The notes under the pieces are model-generated. The model worked only from the letters and a program-made list of their open reading frames with translations, searched no databases and was not told the origin of the DNA. Source: Stenotrophomonas maltophilia (GTDB lineage Bacteria > Pseudomonadota > Gammaproteobacteria > Xanthomonadales > Xanthomonadaceae). Taken from it: DNA of 64,000 nucleotides. Positions 37,119 to 47,526 of this stretch are shown piece by piece; position 1 is the first letter of the stretch; each line of letters opens with the position of its first letter. The translations under genes and the position numbers were made by a program. The stretch lies in contig FOZF01000002.1 in assembly GCA_900113425.1 (NCBI GenBank), positions 637,027 through 701,026 on the forward strand, given 5' to 3'.

Positions 37119-38462
37119 ATGGCGCGACCGATCCGATCGATCACCCTCGGCCTGGCCTGGCGGCTGTTCCTGGCGCAGGCGTTCACCGTGCTGTTCGCCG
37201 TGGTCGCACTGATCCTCACCTGGGGTGACAAGGACTCCTGGGGCATGGACATGTTCACCGCCGAGGCGGTGGCCAAGGCCGTACACAGCCAGGATGGGCG
37301 CCTGGCGCTGGACGAGGCGCGCTGGCAGAAGCTGGATGCGCGCGCCGGTGGCAACCTGTGGTTCGCCGCCGTCGATGACCGGGGAGCCTGGCTCGAGCGT
37401 GGCAAGGTACCCGCGATCCACGCGCCACTGCTGGCGCGGCTGCCGACGCTGGGAGCCACCGAACTGGGTTCACTGGTGCCGCCCTATCTGGACGTGGCGC
37501 GGGTGATGATCCGCAACGAGGATGGGCGGCGCATCACGGTGATGGTGGGCGGCGCACCGAAGGGCGGCCTGCTGGATGGCGCGCTGATGGTGCTGCGCCT
37601 GATTGGCCTGTGGTTCTTCCTGCCGCTGATCGTGGTCACCCTGCTGGTGATGCCGACCGTGATCCATCGCGCGATGCGCGGTGTCCGACGCTCCGCGCAG
37701 CAGGCCAAGGAACTGGACATCGGCCAGCCGGGCGCGCGGCTGGACGCGCAGCTGGTCTCGACCGAGATCGCACCGCTGGTGGAGGCGTTCAACGATGCCA
37801 TCGACAAGGTGCAGCAGGGCTATGCGGCGCGCGACAAGTTCCTTGCTGATGCCGCGCATGAGCTGCGCGTGCCGATTGCCGTGGTGCAGGCGCGCCTGTC
37901 GCAGCTGCCGCAGGGCGAGTTGAAATCGCAGTTGCTGACAGACGTTGCGCGCCTGGGCAACGTGGCCGAGCACCTGCTGGATCTGCAGCGGCTGGATCGC
38001 AACACCAGTGCGATGCAACGGTTGGACCTGGCCCTGGTGGTGCGCGAAGCGGCGGCCGAACTGGCTCCGCTGGTGGTGGGCGCCGGCTACGGTTTCGAGG
38101 TGGACGCACCGGAGACGCCGGTGTGGATCCACGGCGACAGCCTGGCGCTGGGGCGGGTCATCGCCAATCTCGTGCACAACGCCATCGTCCATGGCGGCGG
38201 GCGTGGCACGATCTGCGTACGTCTTGACCGGACCGGTCTGCTGGAAGTCAGCGACCAGGGCGCGGGCGTGCCGGTCGGCGACCGCGAGGCGATCTTCGAG
38301 CCTTTCCATCGACTGCGTGCGGCGGGCAGCGGCAGCGGGTTGGGCCTGCACCTGGTCAAGGAGATCGTCCAGCATCACGGTGGCTCGGTCAGTGTGGGTG
38401 AAGCCGTCGGCGGCGGCGCCAGCTTCCGGGTCAATTTCCATCGTGGCAGCGTGCGGCGCTGA
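37119..38462 (+). CDS. Sensor histidine kinase
   Basis: A 447-residue membrane kinase. TM1 lies at about 12-35, a periplasmic sensor region at about 36-155 and TM2 at about 157-180, followed by a HAMP-like linker. The H-box has phosphoacceptor H247 (A-D-A-A-H247-E-L-R-V-P). The ATPase domain has an N-box (N-L-V-H-N-A-I-V-H), G1 (D-Q-G-A-G-V-P) and G2 (G-S-G-L-G-L-H-L-V). The periplasmic region resembles no sensor fold I recognise. It is the partner of the preceding response regulator. Confidence 0.96.
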   Translation: MARPIRSITLGLAWRLFLAQAFTVLFAVVALILTWGDKDSWGMDMFTAEAVAKAVHSQDGRLALDEARWQKLDARAGGNLWFAAVDDRGAWLERGKVPAIHAPLLARLPTLGATELGSLVPPYLDVARVMIRNEDGRRITVMVGGAPKGGLLDGALMVLRLIGLWFFLPLIVVTLLVMPTVIHRAMRGVRRSAQQAKELDIGQPGARLDAQLVSTEIAPLVEAFNDAIDKVQQGYAARDKFLADAAHELRVPIAVVQARLSQLPQGELKSQLLTDVARLGNVAEHLLDLQRLDRNTSAMQRLDLALVVREAAAELAPLVVGAGYGFEVDAPETPVWIHGDSLALGRVIANLVHNAIVHGGGRGTICVRLDRTGLLEVSDQGAGVPVGDREAIFEPFHRLRAAGSGSGLGLHLVKEIVQHHGGSVSVGEAVGGGASFRVNFHRGSVRR

Positions 38463-38521
38463 CGCCTGCGCGGGTCGTTGCCTGATAGGAGGGGAGGGGC
38501 CGCAGGCGCCAGGCTGATGCC

Positions 38522-40921
38522 ATGGCCGCCGATACTCCTTTGCCCGCTCCCATTGGCGGGGTCTGCGCTGCCGCTTTCGTCTGCGGCGCCCTGGCGTGCG
38601 TGCTGCTGCCGGCGTTGCCACCGCTCTGGAGCTGCGCGCTGGCCAGCACCGTGGCCGGCCTGGGGTGGGCGCTGCCGTGGCGTGGCCGCGTGGCTGCCGC
38701 GCTGCTGTTCGGCGCAGCGTGGGCGGCCCTGCATGGCCAATGGACGCTGCAGCAGCAACTGCCCCCGGCCATGCCGGCCCGCGATGCCGTGGTCAGCGGG
38801 CGCGTCGTCGATCTGCCGGTAACGGCGGGCGGCCATACCCGTTTCGTCCTGCAGGTCAGCGATGCATCGGGGCATCCCGCACTGGCGGGCAAGCGCCTGC
38901 AGATCACCTGGAGCGATCCATGGCCCGGAGCCCGCACGCGCGTTGAGGGTGGAGGCCGTCATCAGGTCCGCGCGGGGGCGCAGTGGCGGTTGCCCTTGCG
39001 GCTGCGGGCGCCACGCTCGCGGATCAATCCTGGCGGCTTCGACGCCGAGCGTCATGCCGTGCTGGCAGGCATTGCCGGTCACGGCACGGTGCGTGCAGCG
39101 GGCAGTGCGCGTGAACTGCAGGCGCCGGACGGGCTGCTGGCCTGGCGCGAGCGCAGCAGCGACGCGATCGCAATGCAGGTTCCCGGCCCTGCATCGCGCT
39201 TCATCCGCGCGCTCGCGCTGGGCGATACGCGGTGGCTATCCGACACCGATTGGAATCAGCTGCGTGCGCTGGGGCTGATCCACCTGATCGCCATCTCGGG
39301 TTTCCACGTGGGCCTGGTGGGGGGCTGCGCGGCACTGCTGTGCACCGCAGTGTGGTGGCCGTTGCCGTCGCTGGCCCGTCGTTGGCCGCGTCCGCAGGCC
39401 GCCGCGTGTGCCGCCGCGCTGGCAGCGGCCGGCTACGCCCTGGTGGCCGGCGCGGAACTGCCGACCGTACGCACGGCGTTGATGATCGGGCTGATCGCCC
39501 TCGCACGCGGGGGGCGACGACCTCCCGACGTGGTCCAGGCCGTGTCACTGGCGGCCCTGGCGCTGCTGTTGCCAGCACCACTGTCCGTGCTGTCGGCCGG
39601 CTTCTGGCTCAGCTTCGGTGGCGTGCTCTGGCTGCTGTGGTGCCTGCCGACAGCAAGCACCGACGGTGTGGGGAGCCGCCTACGGGCCTTCTTCGCGGCC
39701 CAGGGTGTGGCCAGTCTCGGCCTCCTGCCGCTGTGCGTGGCCCTGTTCGGAGGCGCCGCGCGCCTGGGGCCTCTGGTCAATCTGCCGGTCATCCCGTGGT
39801 GGAGCCTGCTGGTGGTGCCTCTGGCACTGCTTGGCACCGGCCTGGATGCCCTGTACAGCGGGGCGGGACGATGGCCCTGGCGCGCAGCGTCTTGGCTGTT
39901 CGACCTCAGCTGGCAGGCCCTGCAGCCGCTGGCAGAGCACCCGCAGGCGATGTGGTGGCTGGCCGAGGCTCCGGCGTGGACCGTGCCGGCGGCGTTGGTG
40001 GGCCTGTTCTGGTGGTTGCTGCCGCGCGGGGCCGGCGGCGTGCTGGCCGGTGCGCTGCTGTGCCTGCCGCTGTCATGGCCGTCACGTGACGTACCGGTTG
40101 CCGGGGAGGTGCAGCTGCTGGTGCATGACGTCGGGCAGGGCACGGCGGTGCTGGTGCGCACGGCACGGCATGCCTTGTGGTACGACGTCGGCCCGGCGAT
40201 CGGTGGCGATGGCGACGAACGGGTCCTGCTGCCAGCCGTACGCGCGCTGGGTCAGGTGCCGCCCGGCCGCGTGGTGCTCAGTCACGATCATCTGGATCAT
40301 GCCGGCGCACTGTCGCGGCTGCGCCGGCAGCTGCCGCACCTGGAGCTGCTGGCACCCCCAGGCAGCAGCCTCGACGATGCCGGCAGCTGCCATCGTGGCG
40401 TTCGCTGGCGGTGGGACGGGGTGGACTTCGAGGTGCTGCATCCCGGGCCGGACGGGCCGACGGCCGGCAACGAGGACAGCTGCGTGCTGCGCATCGCCAG
40501 CGCCCAGGGCGTGATCCTTCTGGCCGGCGACATCGGCGCGGCGACCGAACGGCGCCTGGTTGAGCGGGCGCCCGGCGAGCTGCGCGCGGACGTGGTGCTG
40601 GTGCCGCACCATGGCAGCGGGGGCAGTTCGGATCCGGCCTGGGTGGCGGCGGTGGCTCCCCGGCTGGCCGTGGTCTCGGCCGGGCACCAGAACCGTTTTG
40701 GCCACCCGAAACGTGACGTGGTGCAGCGCTGGCGCGCCGTGGGCGCCGAAGTGCTGGCCACGGCCGAATCCGGCGCGATCCGCATATGGCTTGGCGCACA
40801 AGGCCTGCAGCTGCGTGAACAGCGCATCCACGCGGCCCGGTGGTGGGATGCCGCTGGGCGGGCGCGGTCGGCTGCTATCCTATCGCCGATCGAACAGGCG
40901 GCCGCTGGGCCGGAGGGTTGA
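38522..40921 (+). CDS. comEC: DNA internalization competence protein ComEC/Rec2
   Basis: A 799-residue inner-membrane channel that takes single-stranded DNA into the cytoplasm during natural transformation. An N-terminal DUF4131 region precedes the multi-helix Competence domain (about 215-500; L-I-A-I-S-G-F-H-V-G-L-V, G-A-E-L-P-T-V-R-T-A-L-M). The C-terminal metallo-beta-lactamase domain has H-D-V-G-Q-G-T-A and the metal motif S-H-D-H-L-D-H-A-G-A, then V-P-H-H-G-S-G-G-S. All domains are intact. The pilus genes in this window could supply the uptake pseudopilus. Confidence 0.95.
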   Translation: MAADTPLPAPIGGVCAAAFVCGALACVLLPALPPLWSCALASTVAGLGWALPWRGRVAAALLFGAAWAALHGQWTLQQQLPPAMPARDAVVSGRVVDLPVTAGGHTRFVLQVSDASGHPALAGKRLQITWSDPWPGARTRVEGGGRHQVRAGAQWRLPLRLRAPRSRINPGGFDAERHAVLAGIAGHGTVRAAGSARELQAPDGLLAWRERSSDAIAMQVPGPASRFIRALALGDTRWLSDTDWNQLRALGLIHLIAISGFHVGLVGGCAALLCTAVWWPLPSLARRWPRPQAAACAAALAAAGYALVAGAELPTVRTALMIGLIALARGGRRPPDVVQAVSLAALALLLPAPLSVLSAGFWLSFGGVLWLLWCLPTASTDGVGSRLRAFFAAQGVASLGLLPLCVALFGGAARLGPLVNLPVIPWWSLLVVPLALLGTGLDALYSGAGRWPWRAASWLFDLSWQALQPLAEHPQAMWWLAEAPAWTVPAALVGLFWWLLPRGAGGVLAGALLCLPLSWPSRDVPVAGEVQLLVHDVGQGTAVLVRTARHALWYDVGPAIGGDGDERVLLPAVRALGQVPPGRVVLSHDHLDHAGALSRLRRQLPHLELLAPPGSSLDDAGSCHRGVRWRWDGVDFEVLHPGPDGPTAGNEDSCVLRIASAQGVILLAGDIGAATERRLVERAPGELRADVVLVPHHGSGGSSDPAWVAAVAPRLAVVSAGHQNRFGHPKRDVVQRWRAVGAEVLATAESGAIRIWLGAQGLQLREQRIHAARWWDAAGRARSAAILSPIEQAAAGPEG

Positions 40922-40924
40922 AAC

Positions 40925-41593
40925 GTGTGGGAACTGGTCAAGGCCGGTGGCTGGCCGATGGTGCCGCTGCTGCTGTTGGGCGTACTGGCTTTGGCAATCG
41001 TCCTGGAGCGTTTCTGGTCCCTGCGGCGCGCTGAAGTGCTGCCACCGGGGCTGGGCCAGGAGGTGCGCAACTGGGCTGCGCGCGGCAAGCTCGACCCTGC
41101 CCATCTGCAGACGCTGCGTGCCAACTCGCCGCTGGGAGCGCTGCTGGCCGCCGCGTTGGAAGCACGCAATCGTCCGCGCGACCAGATCCGCGAGCGCATC
41201 GAGGACACCGGCCGCCACCTGGTGCACCGCATGGAGCGGTTCCTCAACGCGCTCGGCACCATTGCCTCGGCCGGCCCGCTGCTGGGCCTGCTCGGCACGG
41301 TGATCGGCATGATCCAGATGTTCCTGGGCATCCTCGACCACGGCGTGGGCGATGTGAACCAGTTGGCCGGTGGCATCGGCAAGGCCCTGGTCTGCACGGC
41401 TACCGGCATGATCGTGGCGATTCCCGCGCTGATGTTCCATCGCTATTTCAAGGGCCGGATCCACGGCTACGTGGTGGAGATGGAACAGGAAGCCAGCGCG
41501 TTGCTGGATACGCTCGATGGCCGCCCCGGCGTGATGGCGCCCGCACCGGCATCGGCTGCACGTGCCGCTGCGCCCGCCCCGGCGAAGGCCTGA
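40925..41593 (+). CDS. exbB: MotA/TolQ/ExbB proton channel family protein
   Basis: A 222-residue inner-membrane protein with three membrane segments: an N-terminal one (M-V-P-L-L-L-L-G-V-L-A-L-A-I-V-L) and two in the conserved core (A-S-A-G-P-L-L-G-L-L-G-T-V-I-G-M-I and A-L-V-C-T-A-T-G-M-I-V-A-I-P-A). The start is GTG. With ExbD it forms a proton-driven motor. Placement between comEC and msbA is conserved in gammaproteobacteria, where this ExbB/TolQ paralogue is often of unclear partner. Confidence 0.93.
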   Translation: MWELVKAGGWPMVPLLLLGVLALAIVLERFWSLRRAEVLPPGLGQEVRNWAARGKLDPAHLQTLRANSPLGALLAAALEARNRPRDQIRERIEDTGRHLVHRMERFLNALGTIASAGPLLGLLGTVIGMIQMFLGILDHGVGDVNQLAGGIGKALVCTATGMIVAIPALMFHRYFKGRIHGYVVEMEQEASALLDTLDGRPGVMAPAPASAARAAAPAPAKA

Positions 41594-41596
41594 TCG

Positions 41597-42019
41597 ATGC
41601 GTATCGGCAACGACCGATCCCAGGATGAGCCGCATATCGATCTGGTACCGCTGATCGATGTCATCCTGGTGCTGATCATCTTCTTCGTGGTCACCACCAC
41701 CTTCGATGCACGTTCGACGCTGCAGGTGCAGCTGCCCACCGCCAGCCAGCAGCACACCGACGAACCGCCGCGTTCGTTGAGCGTGCTGATCAACGCCGAC
41801 GGCCGCTATTTCATCAATGACCAGGAAGTGCTGCGCAGCGACGTCGAGTCGGTCAAGCAGACCATTGCCGCTGTGGCGGGCAGTGATCGCGAACAGACCG
41901 TGCTGCTGCGTGCCGACGCGCGCACTCCCTACCAGGCCGTCGTGACCGCGCAGGATGCGCTCGGTCAGCTCGGTTTCCGCCGTATTGCAATCGCCACTGC
42001 GCCAGAGGTGCGTCCATGA
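41597..42019 (+). CDS. exbD: Biopolymer transport protein ExbD/TolR
   Basis: A 140-residue protein with a single N-terminal membrane helix containing the proton-path Asp (L-V-P-L-I-D-V-I-L-V-L-I-I-F-F-V-V) and a periplasmic domain ending L-G-F-R-R-I-A-I-A. It partners the preceding ExbB. Its stop overlaps the msbA start by 4 bp. Confidence 0.94.
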   Translation: MRIGNDRSQDEPHIDLVPLIDVILVLIIFFVVTTTFDARSTLQVQLPTASQQHTDEPPRSLSVLINADGRYFINDQEVLRSDVESVKQTIAAVAGSDREQTVLLRADARTPYQAVVTAQDALGQLGFRRIAIATAPEVRP

Positions 42020-43764
42020 GTTCCAAACACGCGCCGGTGTGGCCGATCTACAAACGCCTGCTGGGCTATACCCGGGCCTATTGGGTGTTCATGGTGGCTG
42101 CGGTCATCGCGATGGTGGTCGAAGCACTGGCCGGCTATCACTTCACCAAGCTGATGGAGCCGCTGGTCAACCGGGGCTTCGTCAACCCGGAGCCGCGCAT
42201 GGCGGTGATCCTGCCGCTGACCATCCTGGGCCTGTTCCTGATGCGCAGCCTGGCCACCTGGGTCAGCGACTACACGCTGGCCAAGACAGGGCGCAGCGTG
42301 GTCCGCGACCTGCGCGAGCAGGTTCTGCAGAAGTACCTGCACCTGCCGTCTTCGCACTTCGACAACGAGGCGACGCCGGTGATGGTCAGCCGCCTCAACT
42401 TCGACACCGAGCAGGTCACCCAGGCCAGCGCCGACGCGCTGAAGACGGTGGTTGCCGACACCCTGACCATCATCGCCATGCTGGTGGTGATGCTGCAGAT
42501 GAGCGTGAAGGTGACCCTGGCGATGCTGCTGGTGGTACCGCTGATCGGCGGCATCGTGTCCTATGTCGGCAAGCGCTACCGCCGCATCAGCCGCGGCATC
42601 CAGGACGGCATGGGCACGATGGCGCAGACGGCGGAACAGTCGCTCGCCGCGCAGCAGGAAGTGAAGGTGCATGGCACGCAGGCGCATGAGATCGCCCGTT
42701 ACTCGCGCCTGGCCAACCGCATGCTGGCGCTGAACATGAAAGTCGAAGTGACGCGTGCCGCCGCGTCCAGCGTGGTCCAGTTCCTCGCAGCACTGGCCCT
42801 GGCGGTGATCGTCTGGGTGTCCACCCGCGAAGCACTGGCCGGCAAGCTCAATGCGGGCCAGTTCATGGGCCTGATGACCTCGATGATGGCGATCATCCCT
42901 TCGCTGCGGCGCCTGACCAGCGTGCAGACCTCGATTTCGCGTGGCGTCGCGGCGGCCGAGCGCCTGTTCGGCATCATCGACATGCCGGTCGAGCGCGACG
43001 ACGGCACGCATGTCGTGCAGCGCGTACGCGGCGAGCTGTCGTTCGAGCACGTCATGCTGCGTTATCGCGAAGACAGCGGCATCGCCCTGGATGACATCAG
43101 TTTCGTTGCCAGGCCCGGAACGGTCACCGCCATCGTCGGTCGCTCCGGCAGCGGCAAGACCAGCCTGATCCGGCTGGTGCCACGGTTCTACGAACCCAAT
43201 GGCGGCGTCATCCGGCTGGACGGCGTACCCCTGGACGACTATCCGCTGGCGGACCTGCGCCGGCAGGTGGCGATCGTCGGGCAGAAGGTCATGCTGTTCG
43301 ACGACACCATCGCTGCCAACATCGCCTATGGCATGGATGCGACCGACGAGCAGATCCGTGCCGCAGCCGAAGCGGCCAATGCCTGGGAATTCATCGCACG
43401 CATGCCACAGCAGCTGCAGACGCCGGTGGGCGAGAACGGTGCGCTGCTGTCCGGTGGCCAGCGCCAGCGCCTGGCGATCGCCCGCGCGATCCTGCGTGAT
43501 GCGCCGATCCTGATCCTGGATGAAGCCACCGCGGCGCTGGACAATGAATCCGAACGGCTGGTGCAGGACGCGCTGCAGCGACTGATGCCCGAGCGCACCA
43601 CGCTGGTGATCGCCCATCGCCTGTCCACCATCGAGCACGCCGACCAGGTGCTGGTGATGGATCACGGCCGCATCGTCGAACGTGGCACCCACCATGAGCT
43701 GCTTGCCATGGGTGGCCTGTACCAGCACCTGCACAGCATGCAGTTCCGCGAAAGGCAGGACTGA
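42016..43764 (+). CDS. msbA: Lipid A export ATP-binding/permease protein MsbA
   Basis: A 582-residue half-size ABC exporter that flips lipid A-core across the inner membrane. The six-helix transmembrane domain covers about 20-320. The nucleotide-binding domain has Walker A (G-R-S-G-S-G-K-T-S), signature (L-L-S-G-G-Q-R-Q-R) and Walker B ([12 protein letters not shown]). It is followed by lpxK with a one-base overlap and then kdsB, giving an LPS-biosynthesis cluster. Confidence 0.96.
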   Translation: MSSKHAPVWPIYKRLLGYTRAYWVFMVAAVIAMVVEALAGYHFTKLMEPLVNRGFVNPEPRMAVILPLTILGLFLMRSLATWVSDYTLAKTGRSVVRDLREQVLQKYLHLPSSHFDNEATPVMVSRLNFDTEQVTQASADALKTVVADTLTIIAMLVVMLQMSVKVTLAMLLVVPLIGGIVSYVGKRYRRISRGIQDGMGTMAQTAEQSLAAQQEVKVHGTQAHEIARYSRLANRMLALNMKVEVTRAAASSVVQFLAALALAVIVWVSTREALAGKLNAGQFMGLMTSMMAIIPSLRRLTSVQTSISRGVAAAERLFGIIDMPVERDDGTHVVQRVRGELSFEHVMLRYREDSGIALDDISFVARPGTVTAIVGRSGSGKTSLIRLVPRFYEPNGGVIRLDGVPLDDYPLADLRRQVAIVGQKVMLFDDTIAANIAYGMDATDEQIRAAAEAANAWEFIARMPQQLQTPVGENGALLSGGQRQRLAIARAILRDAPILILDEATAALDNESERLVQDALQRLMPERTTLVIAHRLSTIEHADQVLVMDHGRIVERGTHHELLAMGGLYQHLHSMQFRERQD

Positions 43765-44783
43765 TGGCAGGCAAGGGTACCCAGACCCCGCCGTACTGGT
43801 ATGACGGCAGTTCGGTTCCATGGCCCATGCGCCTGCTGGCTCCGTTGTACGCCGGCGTCACCGCGCTGCGGCGACGCCTGTACCAGCGCGGTTGGCGCAA
43901 GCGCCACACGTTGCCGGTGCCGGTCATCGTGGTCGGCAACATCACCGCTGGCGGCACCGGCAAGACGCCGTTGACCATCGCCCTGGTCGAGCGGCTGCGC
44001 GCGGCCGGCTGGACGCCAGGCGTAGCGAGCCGTGGTTATGGCCGCGAGAATGCCGACAAGCCGCAGTGGGTAAAGGCCGATACGCCGGTTGCAACCGGCG
44101 GCGATGAGCCGGTGCTGATTGCCTGGAAGACCGGCGTGCCGGTGCGCGTCGATCGCGATCGGGTGGCGGCGGGCCGTGCGCTGATCGAGGCCGGTTGCGA
44201 TGTGATCGTCTGCGACGACGGCCTGCAGCACTACCGGCTGGCGCGTGACATCGAAATCGAAGTGGTGGATGCGCAGCGCCGCTACGGCAACGGCCGGATG
44301 ATCCCGGCCGGCCCGTTGCGCGAGCCGGTCAGCCGCGCTGCCGAGTGCGATTTCCGCGTGGTCAACCTGGGCCAGACGGATGAGGACGGCGCGGCGCAGG
44401 CCTGCGGATTCGGTCAATGGCCGATGGCCCTGCATATCGACACTGCACAGCCTCTCGCGGGGGGCCGTGCGCGCCCGCTGGGCTACTTCAAGGGCCAGCG
44501 CGTGCATGCCGTGGCGGGCATCGCCCATCCACAACGCTTCTTCGACATGCTGCGCGCGCGCGGCATCGGCGTGGTGCCGCATGCCTTCGCCGATCACCAC
44601 GCCTACCAGCCGCAGGAACTGTCCTTTGGCAGCCAGCTGCCGGTGTTGATGACCGAGAAGGACGCGGTGAAGTGCCGCGCGTTCGGCAACGACTGGCACT
44701 ACGCCGTGCCGTTGCGTGCCGAACTGCCTGCCGCTTTCTGGGTGGCGCTGACCGATCGCCTGGACAAGCTGCGACCGAACTGA
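43764..44783 (+). CDS. lpxK: Tetraacyldisaccharide 4'-kinase
   Basis: A 339-residue membrane-associated kinase that phosphorylates the 4' position of the lipid A precursor. Walker A is [13 protein letters not shown]. Conserved S-R-G-Y-G-R and C-D-D-G-L-Q-H-Y follow, then the M-T-E-K-D-A-V-K segment. The N-terminal hydrophobic region fits membrane association. Its ATG shares one base with the msbA stop. Confidence 0.96.
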   Translation: MAGKGTQTPPYWYDGSSVPWPMRLLAPLYAGVTALRRRLYQRGWRKRHTLPVPVIVVGNITAGGTGKTPLTIALVERLRAAGWTPGVASRGYGRENADKPQWVKADTPVATGGDEPVLIAWKTGVPVRVDRDRVAAGRALIEAGCDVIVCDDGLQHYRLARDIEIEVVDAQRRYGNGRMIPAGPLREPVSRAAECDFRVVNLGQTDEDGAAQACGFGQWPMALHIDTAQPLAGGRARPLGYFKGQRVHAVAGIAHPQRFFDMLRARGIGVVPHAFADHHAYQPQELSFGSQLPVLMTEKDAVKCRAFGNDWHYAVPLRAELPAAFWVALTDRLDKLRPN

Positions 44784-44858
44784 GGGGCCGGGCGACGCTT
44801 GCAATCAGGCGCCGCTGGCCACATTCCCGTTGTAACGAGCCTGCCGAGTACCGCCCTC

Positions 44859-45632
44859 ATGACTGAATTCGTCGTTGCCATCCCCGCCCGCTATGCCGCC
44901 TCGCGGCTGCCGGGCAAGCCGCTGCGCCTGCTCGGCGGCGAGCCGCTGGTGCTGCACGTGGCGCGCCGTGCGCTGCTGGCTGGCGCGCGCGAGGTATGGG
45001 TGGCCACCGACGATCAGCGGATCGCCGACGCACTGGCCGGCCTGGGCGAAGTGAAGGTGGCGATGACTTCCGCATCGCATGCGTCCGGCACGGATCGCCT
45101 GGCCGAGTGTGCACGCATCGCCGGTTGGGACGACGACACCGTGGTGGTGAACCTGCAGGGCGATGAGCCGTTCGCGCCGGCTGCCGGCATCCGCGCCGTG
45201 GCCGAGGCGCTGGTCGATGGCGCCGCGCCGATGTCGACCCTGGCTACGACCGTCGAGGACGCCGAGACCTTGTTCGATCCGAACGTGGTCAAGCTGGTGC
45301 GCAACGTGCGCAACGAGGCGCTGTACTTCAGCCGCGCCCCGATCGCCTGGCACCGGGACGGCTTCGCACGCAGCCGCGAGGCCCTGCCTGAAGGCCACCA
45401 GTGGCTTCGTCACATCGGCATCTACGGTTACCGCGCCGGATTCCTCCAGCAGGTCGCGGCGATGCCGCCGGGCCGGCTGGAGCAGATCGAAGCGCTGGAG
45501 CAGCTGCGCGTGCTGGAAGCGGGCTTCCCGATCAGCGTCGCGATCTCGCCTGAAGCGTTTCCGCCCGGCATCGACACCCCGGAGGACCTGGAGCGGGCCG
45601 AGGCGGTGCTGCGGGCCATGACCCCGCGATGA
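44859..45632 (+). CDS. kdsB: 3-deoxy-manno-octulosonate cytidylyltransferase
   Basis: A 257-residue enzyme that makes CMP-Kdo for the LPS inner core. Family motifs are [35 protein letters not shown] and [11 protein letters not shown] 44859 gives the standard N terminus ([11 protein letters not shown]). It overlaps the phosphatase gene by 4 bp. Confidence 0.97.
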   Translation: MTEFVVAIPARYAASRLPGKPLRLLGGEPLVLHVARRALLAGAREVWVATDDQRIADALAGLGEVKVAMTSASHASGTDRLAECARIAGWDDDTVVVNLQGDEPFAPAAGIRAVAEALVDGAAPMSTLATTVEDAETLFDPNVVKLVRNVRNEALYFSRAPIAWHRDGFARSREALPEGHQWLRHIGIYGYRAGFLQQVAAMPPGRLEQIEALEQLRVLEAGFPISVAISPEAFPPGIDTPEDLERAEAVLRAMTPR

Positions 45633-46117
45633 AGCTGCTGGTCGTCTGCCTGGGCAACATCTGCCGCTCGCCGATGGCCGAGGGGGCCTTGCGCGCGCGC
45701 CTGGAGGCATCCCCGTTGGCCGGCCATGTGCAGGTCGATTCGGCCGGCACCGGCGACTGGCATGTGGGCGAGCCGCCGGACCGGCGGGCGATCGCCTGCG
45801 CAGCCGGCCATGGCGTCGACATCAGCGGGCTGCGTGCCCGCCAGCTGCGCGCCGATGACTTCCAGCGCTTCGACTGGATTCTCTGCGCCGATGAGGCCAA
45901 CCTGCGCGATGCCGGGCGGTTGGCCACCGCGCAGGAGCGCCAGCGCCTGGCCCTGTACCTGCCATGGTCAGGCGGGCAGGGCGCGGCCGCCATTCCGGAT
46001 CCGTATACCGGCGGCAGCGATCATTTCGAGCAGGTCTGGACCCTGGTTGACCAGGCAGCAGAACGTGCGGTGGCACGACTGTTGCATGACGTCGACTCCG
46101 GCATAATCAGGGCATGA
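45629..46117 (+). CDS. Low-molecular-weight protein tyrosine phosphatase
   Basis: A 162-residue cytoplasmic phosphatase. The active-site loop C7-L-G-N-I-C12-R13-S is at the N terminus, and the general-acid Asp lies in I-P-D-P-Y-T-G-G near residue 122. It lies between kdsB and an NHL-repeat gene with overlapping ends. Such enzymes often counter tyrosine kinases of polysaccharide export, but no kinase is in view. Confidence 0.95.
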   Translation: MKLLVVCLGNICRSPMAEGALRARLEASPLAGHVQVDSAGTGDWHVGEPPDRRAIACAAGHGVDISGLRARQLRADDFQRFDWILCADEANLRDAGRLATAQERQRLALYLPWSGGQGAAAIPDPYTGGSDHFEQVWTLVDQAAERAVARLLHDVDSGIIRA

Positions 46118-47526
46118 ACGCCCAGCCTGTCCCGGACCTGCCCGAGTTCGCCACCTGGCTCAATGCCACCCCCTGCACCCTGGCGGAACTGCGCGGCCGG
46201 CCGGTCGCGCTGCTGTTCGTCAACGCTGCCTCTGCCTGGAGCGCACAACGCCTGGCCGAGTTCGGCCAATGGCTGTCGCGCCATCCGGGCAAGCTGCAGC
46301 CGCTGGTGCTGCAGGTGCCGCGCTTCGACTTCGAGCGCGATGCCGATGCCGCGTTGAAACTGCTGCGCCGCCAGGGCCTGACCGCCCCGGTACTGCTGGA
46401 CGCGGATTGGGACGGCTGGCGCCGTTTCGGCGTCACCGCGTGGCCGACCCTGATCCTTCTCGATGCGCAGGGACGCGAGCGGCAGCGGCTGGTCGGGCAG
46501 GGCGCAGCGGGTGACCTCGAGCGCGCGCTGAACGCCCTGTGCGAGGGTGCACCCTCGGCCCCGCCGCGCGGTGGCAACGAGCTGCACCCCGAGCCGCGGC
46601 ACGCGTTGCGCTTTCCGCTGGGCCTGGCGGTCAGCACCGAGCGCCTGTACATCGCTGACAGCGGCCATCACCGCATTCTCGAATGCAGCCATGGCGGCCG
46701 CGTGCTTCGCCAGTTCGGGCTGGGTACCGCAGATTTCATGGATGGCAATCTGGCCGAGGCCGCCTTCCACAGGCCGCAGGCACTGGTGCTCGAGCGCGAC
46801 GCCCTGTATGTCGCTGACACCGGCAACCACGCCATCCGCCGGATCAACCTGTTGACCGGTCTGGTCGACACCCTGTGCGGCAATGGGCGCCCGGGCGCGC
46901 CGGTGGAAGGGCCTGTCGCCCAGCCGCGGCAGGTACCGCTGGATCATCCGGTCGGCCTCGCCATCGCCGACAACCAACTGCATATCGCCATGGCGGGTGA
47001 CAACCGGATCTGGAGCTACCACCTCGGCCAGCGCAGCCTGCAATGGCGCGCCGGCAGTGGCGCGATCGACGAGCGCGACGGCAGTGGGCATCTGGCCGCC
47101 TTCGCGCAACCCACCGCGCTTGCCGTGGTACAGCAGGTCCTGTACGTGGCCGACGCGCTGGGGTCTTCGATCCGCGCGCTGCAGCTGCGTGGGGATCTGG
47201 TGCAGACGCTGCTCGGGCAGGGCACATGGCGCTTCGGCGAAGCCGACGGGCCGCGAGCCCAGGCCAGCCTGCAGTTCCCGCAGGCGATTGCGTTGAGTCC
47301 GGGCGCACCGCTGCTGTGGATTGCCGATACCGGCAACGGTCGCCTGCGCACGCTGCGCCTGGGGGGCGGCGAACTGACCACGCAACCGTTGCCACGGCGC
47401 CTGCATGGCCCGGCCGGCCTGGCTGTGGGCGCGGGCGCGGTGTGGATCGCCGAGACCGACGCGCACGCCGTGCTGCGTTTCGACCCTGACAGCGGCGTAC
47501 TCAGCGAAGTACCGATCAGCGAATGA
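46114..47526 (+). CDS. NHL-repeat protein with Cys-less thioredoxin-like domain
   Basis: A 470-residue protein. Residues 1-150 have a thioredoxin-like pattern (L-R-G-R-P-V-A-L-L-F-V-N-A, then F-G-V-T-A-W-P-T-L-I-L-L-D with the cis-Pro), but the CxxC position reads S-A-W-S with no cysteine. Residues 155-465 form an NHL beta-propeller (repeats of the type L-Y-I-A-D-S-G-H-H-R-I, L-Y-V-A-D-T-G-N-H-A-I-R, L-W-I-A-D-T-G-N-G-R-L). The arrangement resembles NHLRC2 proteins. No signal peptide is seen. It overlaps both neighbours by 4 bp. Function unknown. Confidence 0.85.
   Translation: MNAQPVPDLPEFATWLNATPCTLAELRGRPVALLFVNAASAWSAQRLAEFGQWLSRHPGKLQPLVLQVPRFDFERDADAALKLLRRQGLTAPVLLDADWDGWRRFGVTAWPTLILLDAQGRERQRLVGQGAAGDLERALNALCEGAPSAPPRGGNELHPEPRHALRFPLGLAVSTERLYIADSGHHRILECSHGGRVLRQFGLGTADFMDGNLAEAAFHRPQALVLERDALYVADTGNHAIRRINLLTGLVDTLCGNGRPGAPVEGPVAQPRQVPLDHPVGLAIADNQLHIAMAGDNRIWSYHLGQRSLQWRAGSGAIDERDGSGHLAAFAQPTALAVVQQVLYVADALGSSIRALQLRGDLVQTLLGQGTWRFGEADGPRAQASLQFPQAIALSPGAPLLWIADTGNGRLRTLRLGGGELTTQPLPRRLHGPAGLAVGAGAVWIAETDAHAVLRFDPDSGVLSEVPISE

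Noticed and set aside
41965-43821. Long minus-strand open frame opposite msbA
   Set aside because: His/Arg/Gln-rich antisense product of msbA with no independent support.
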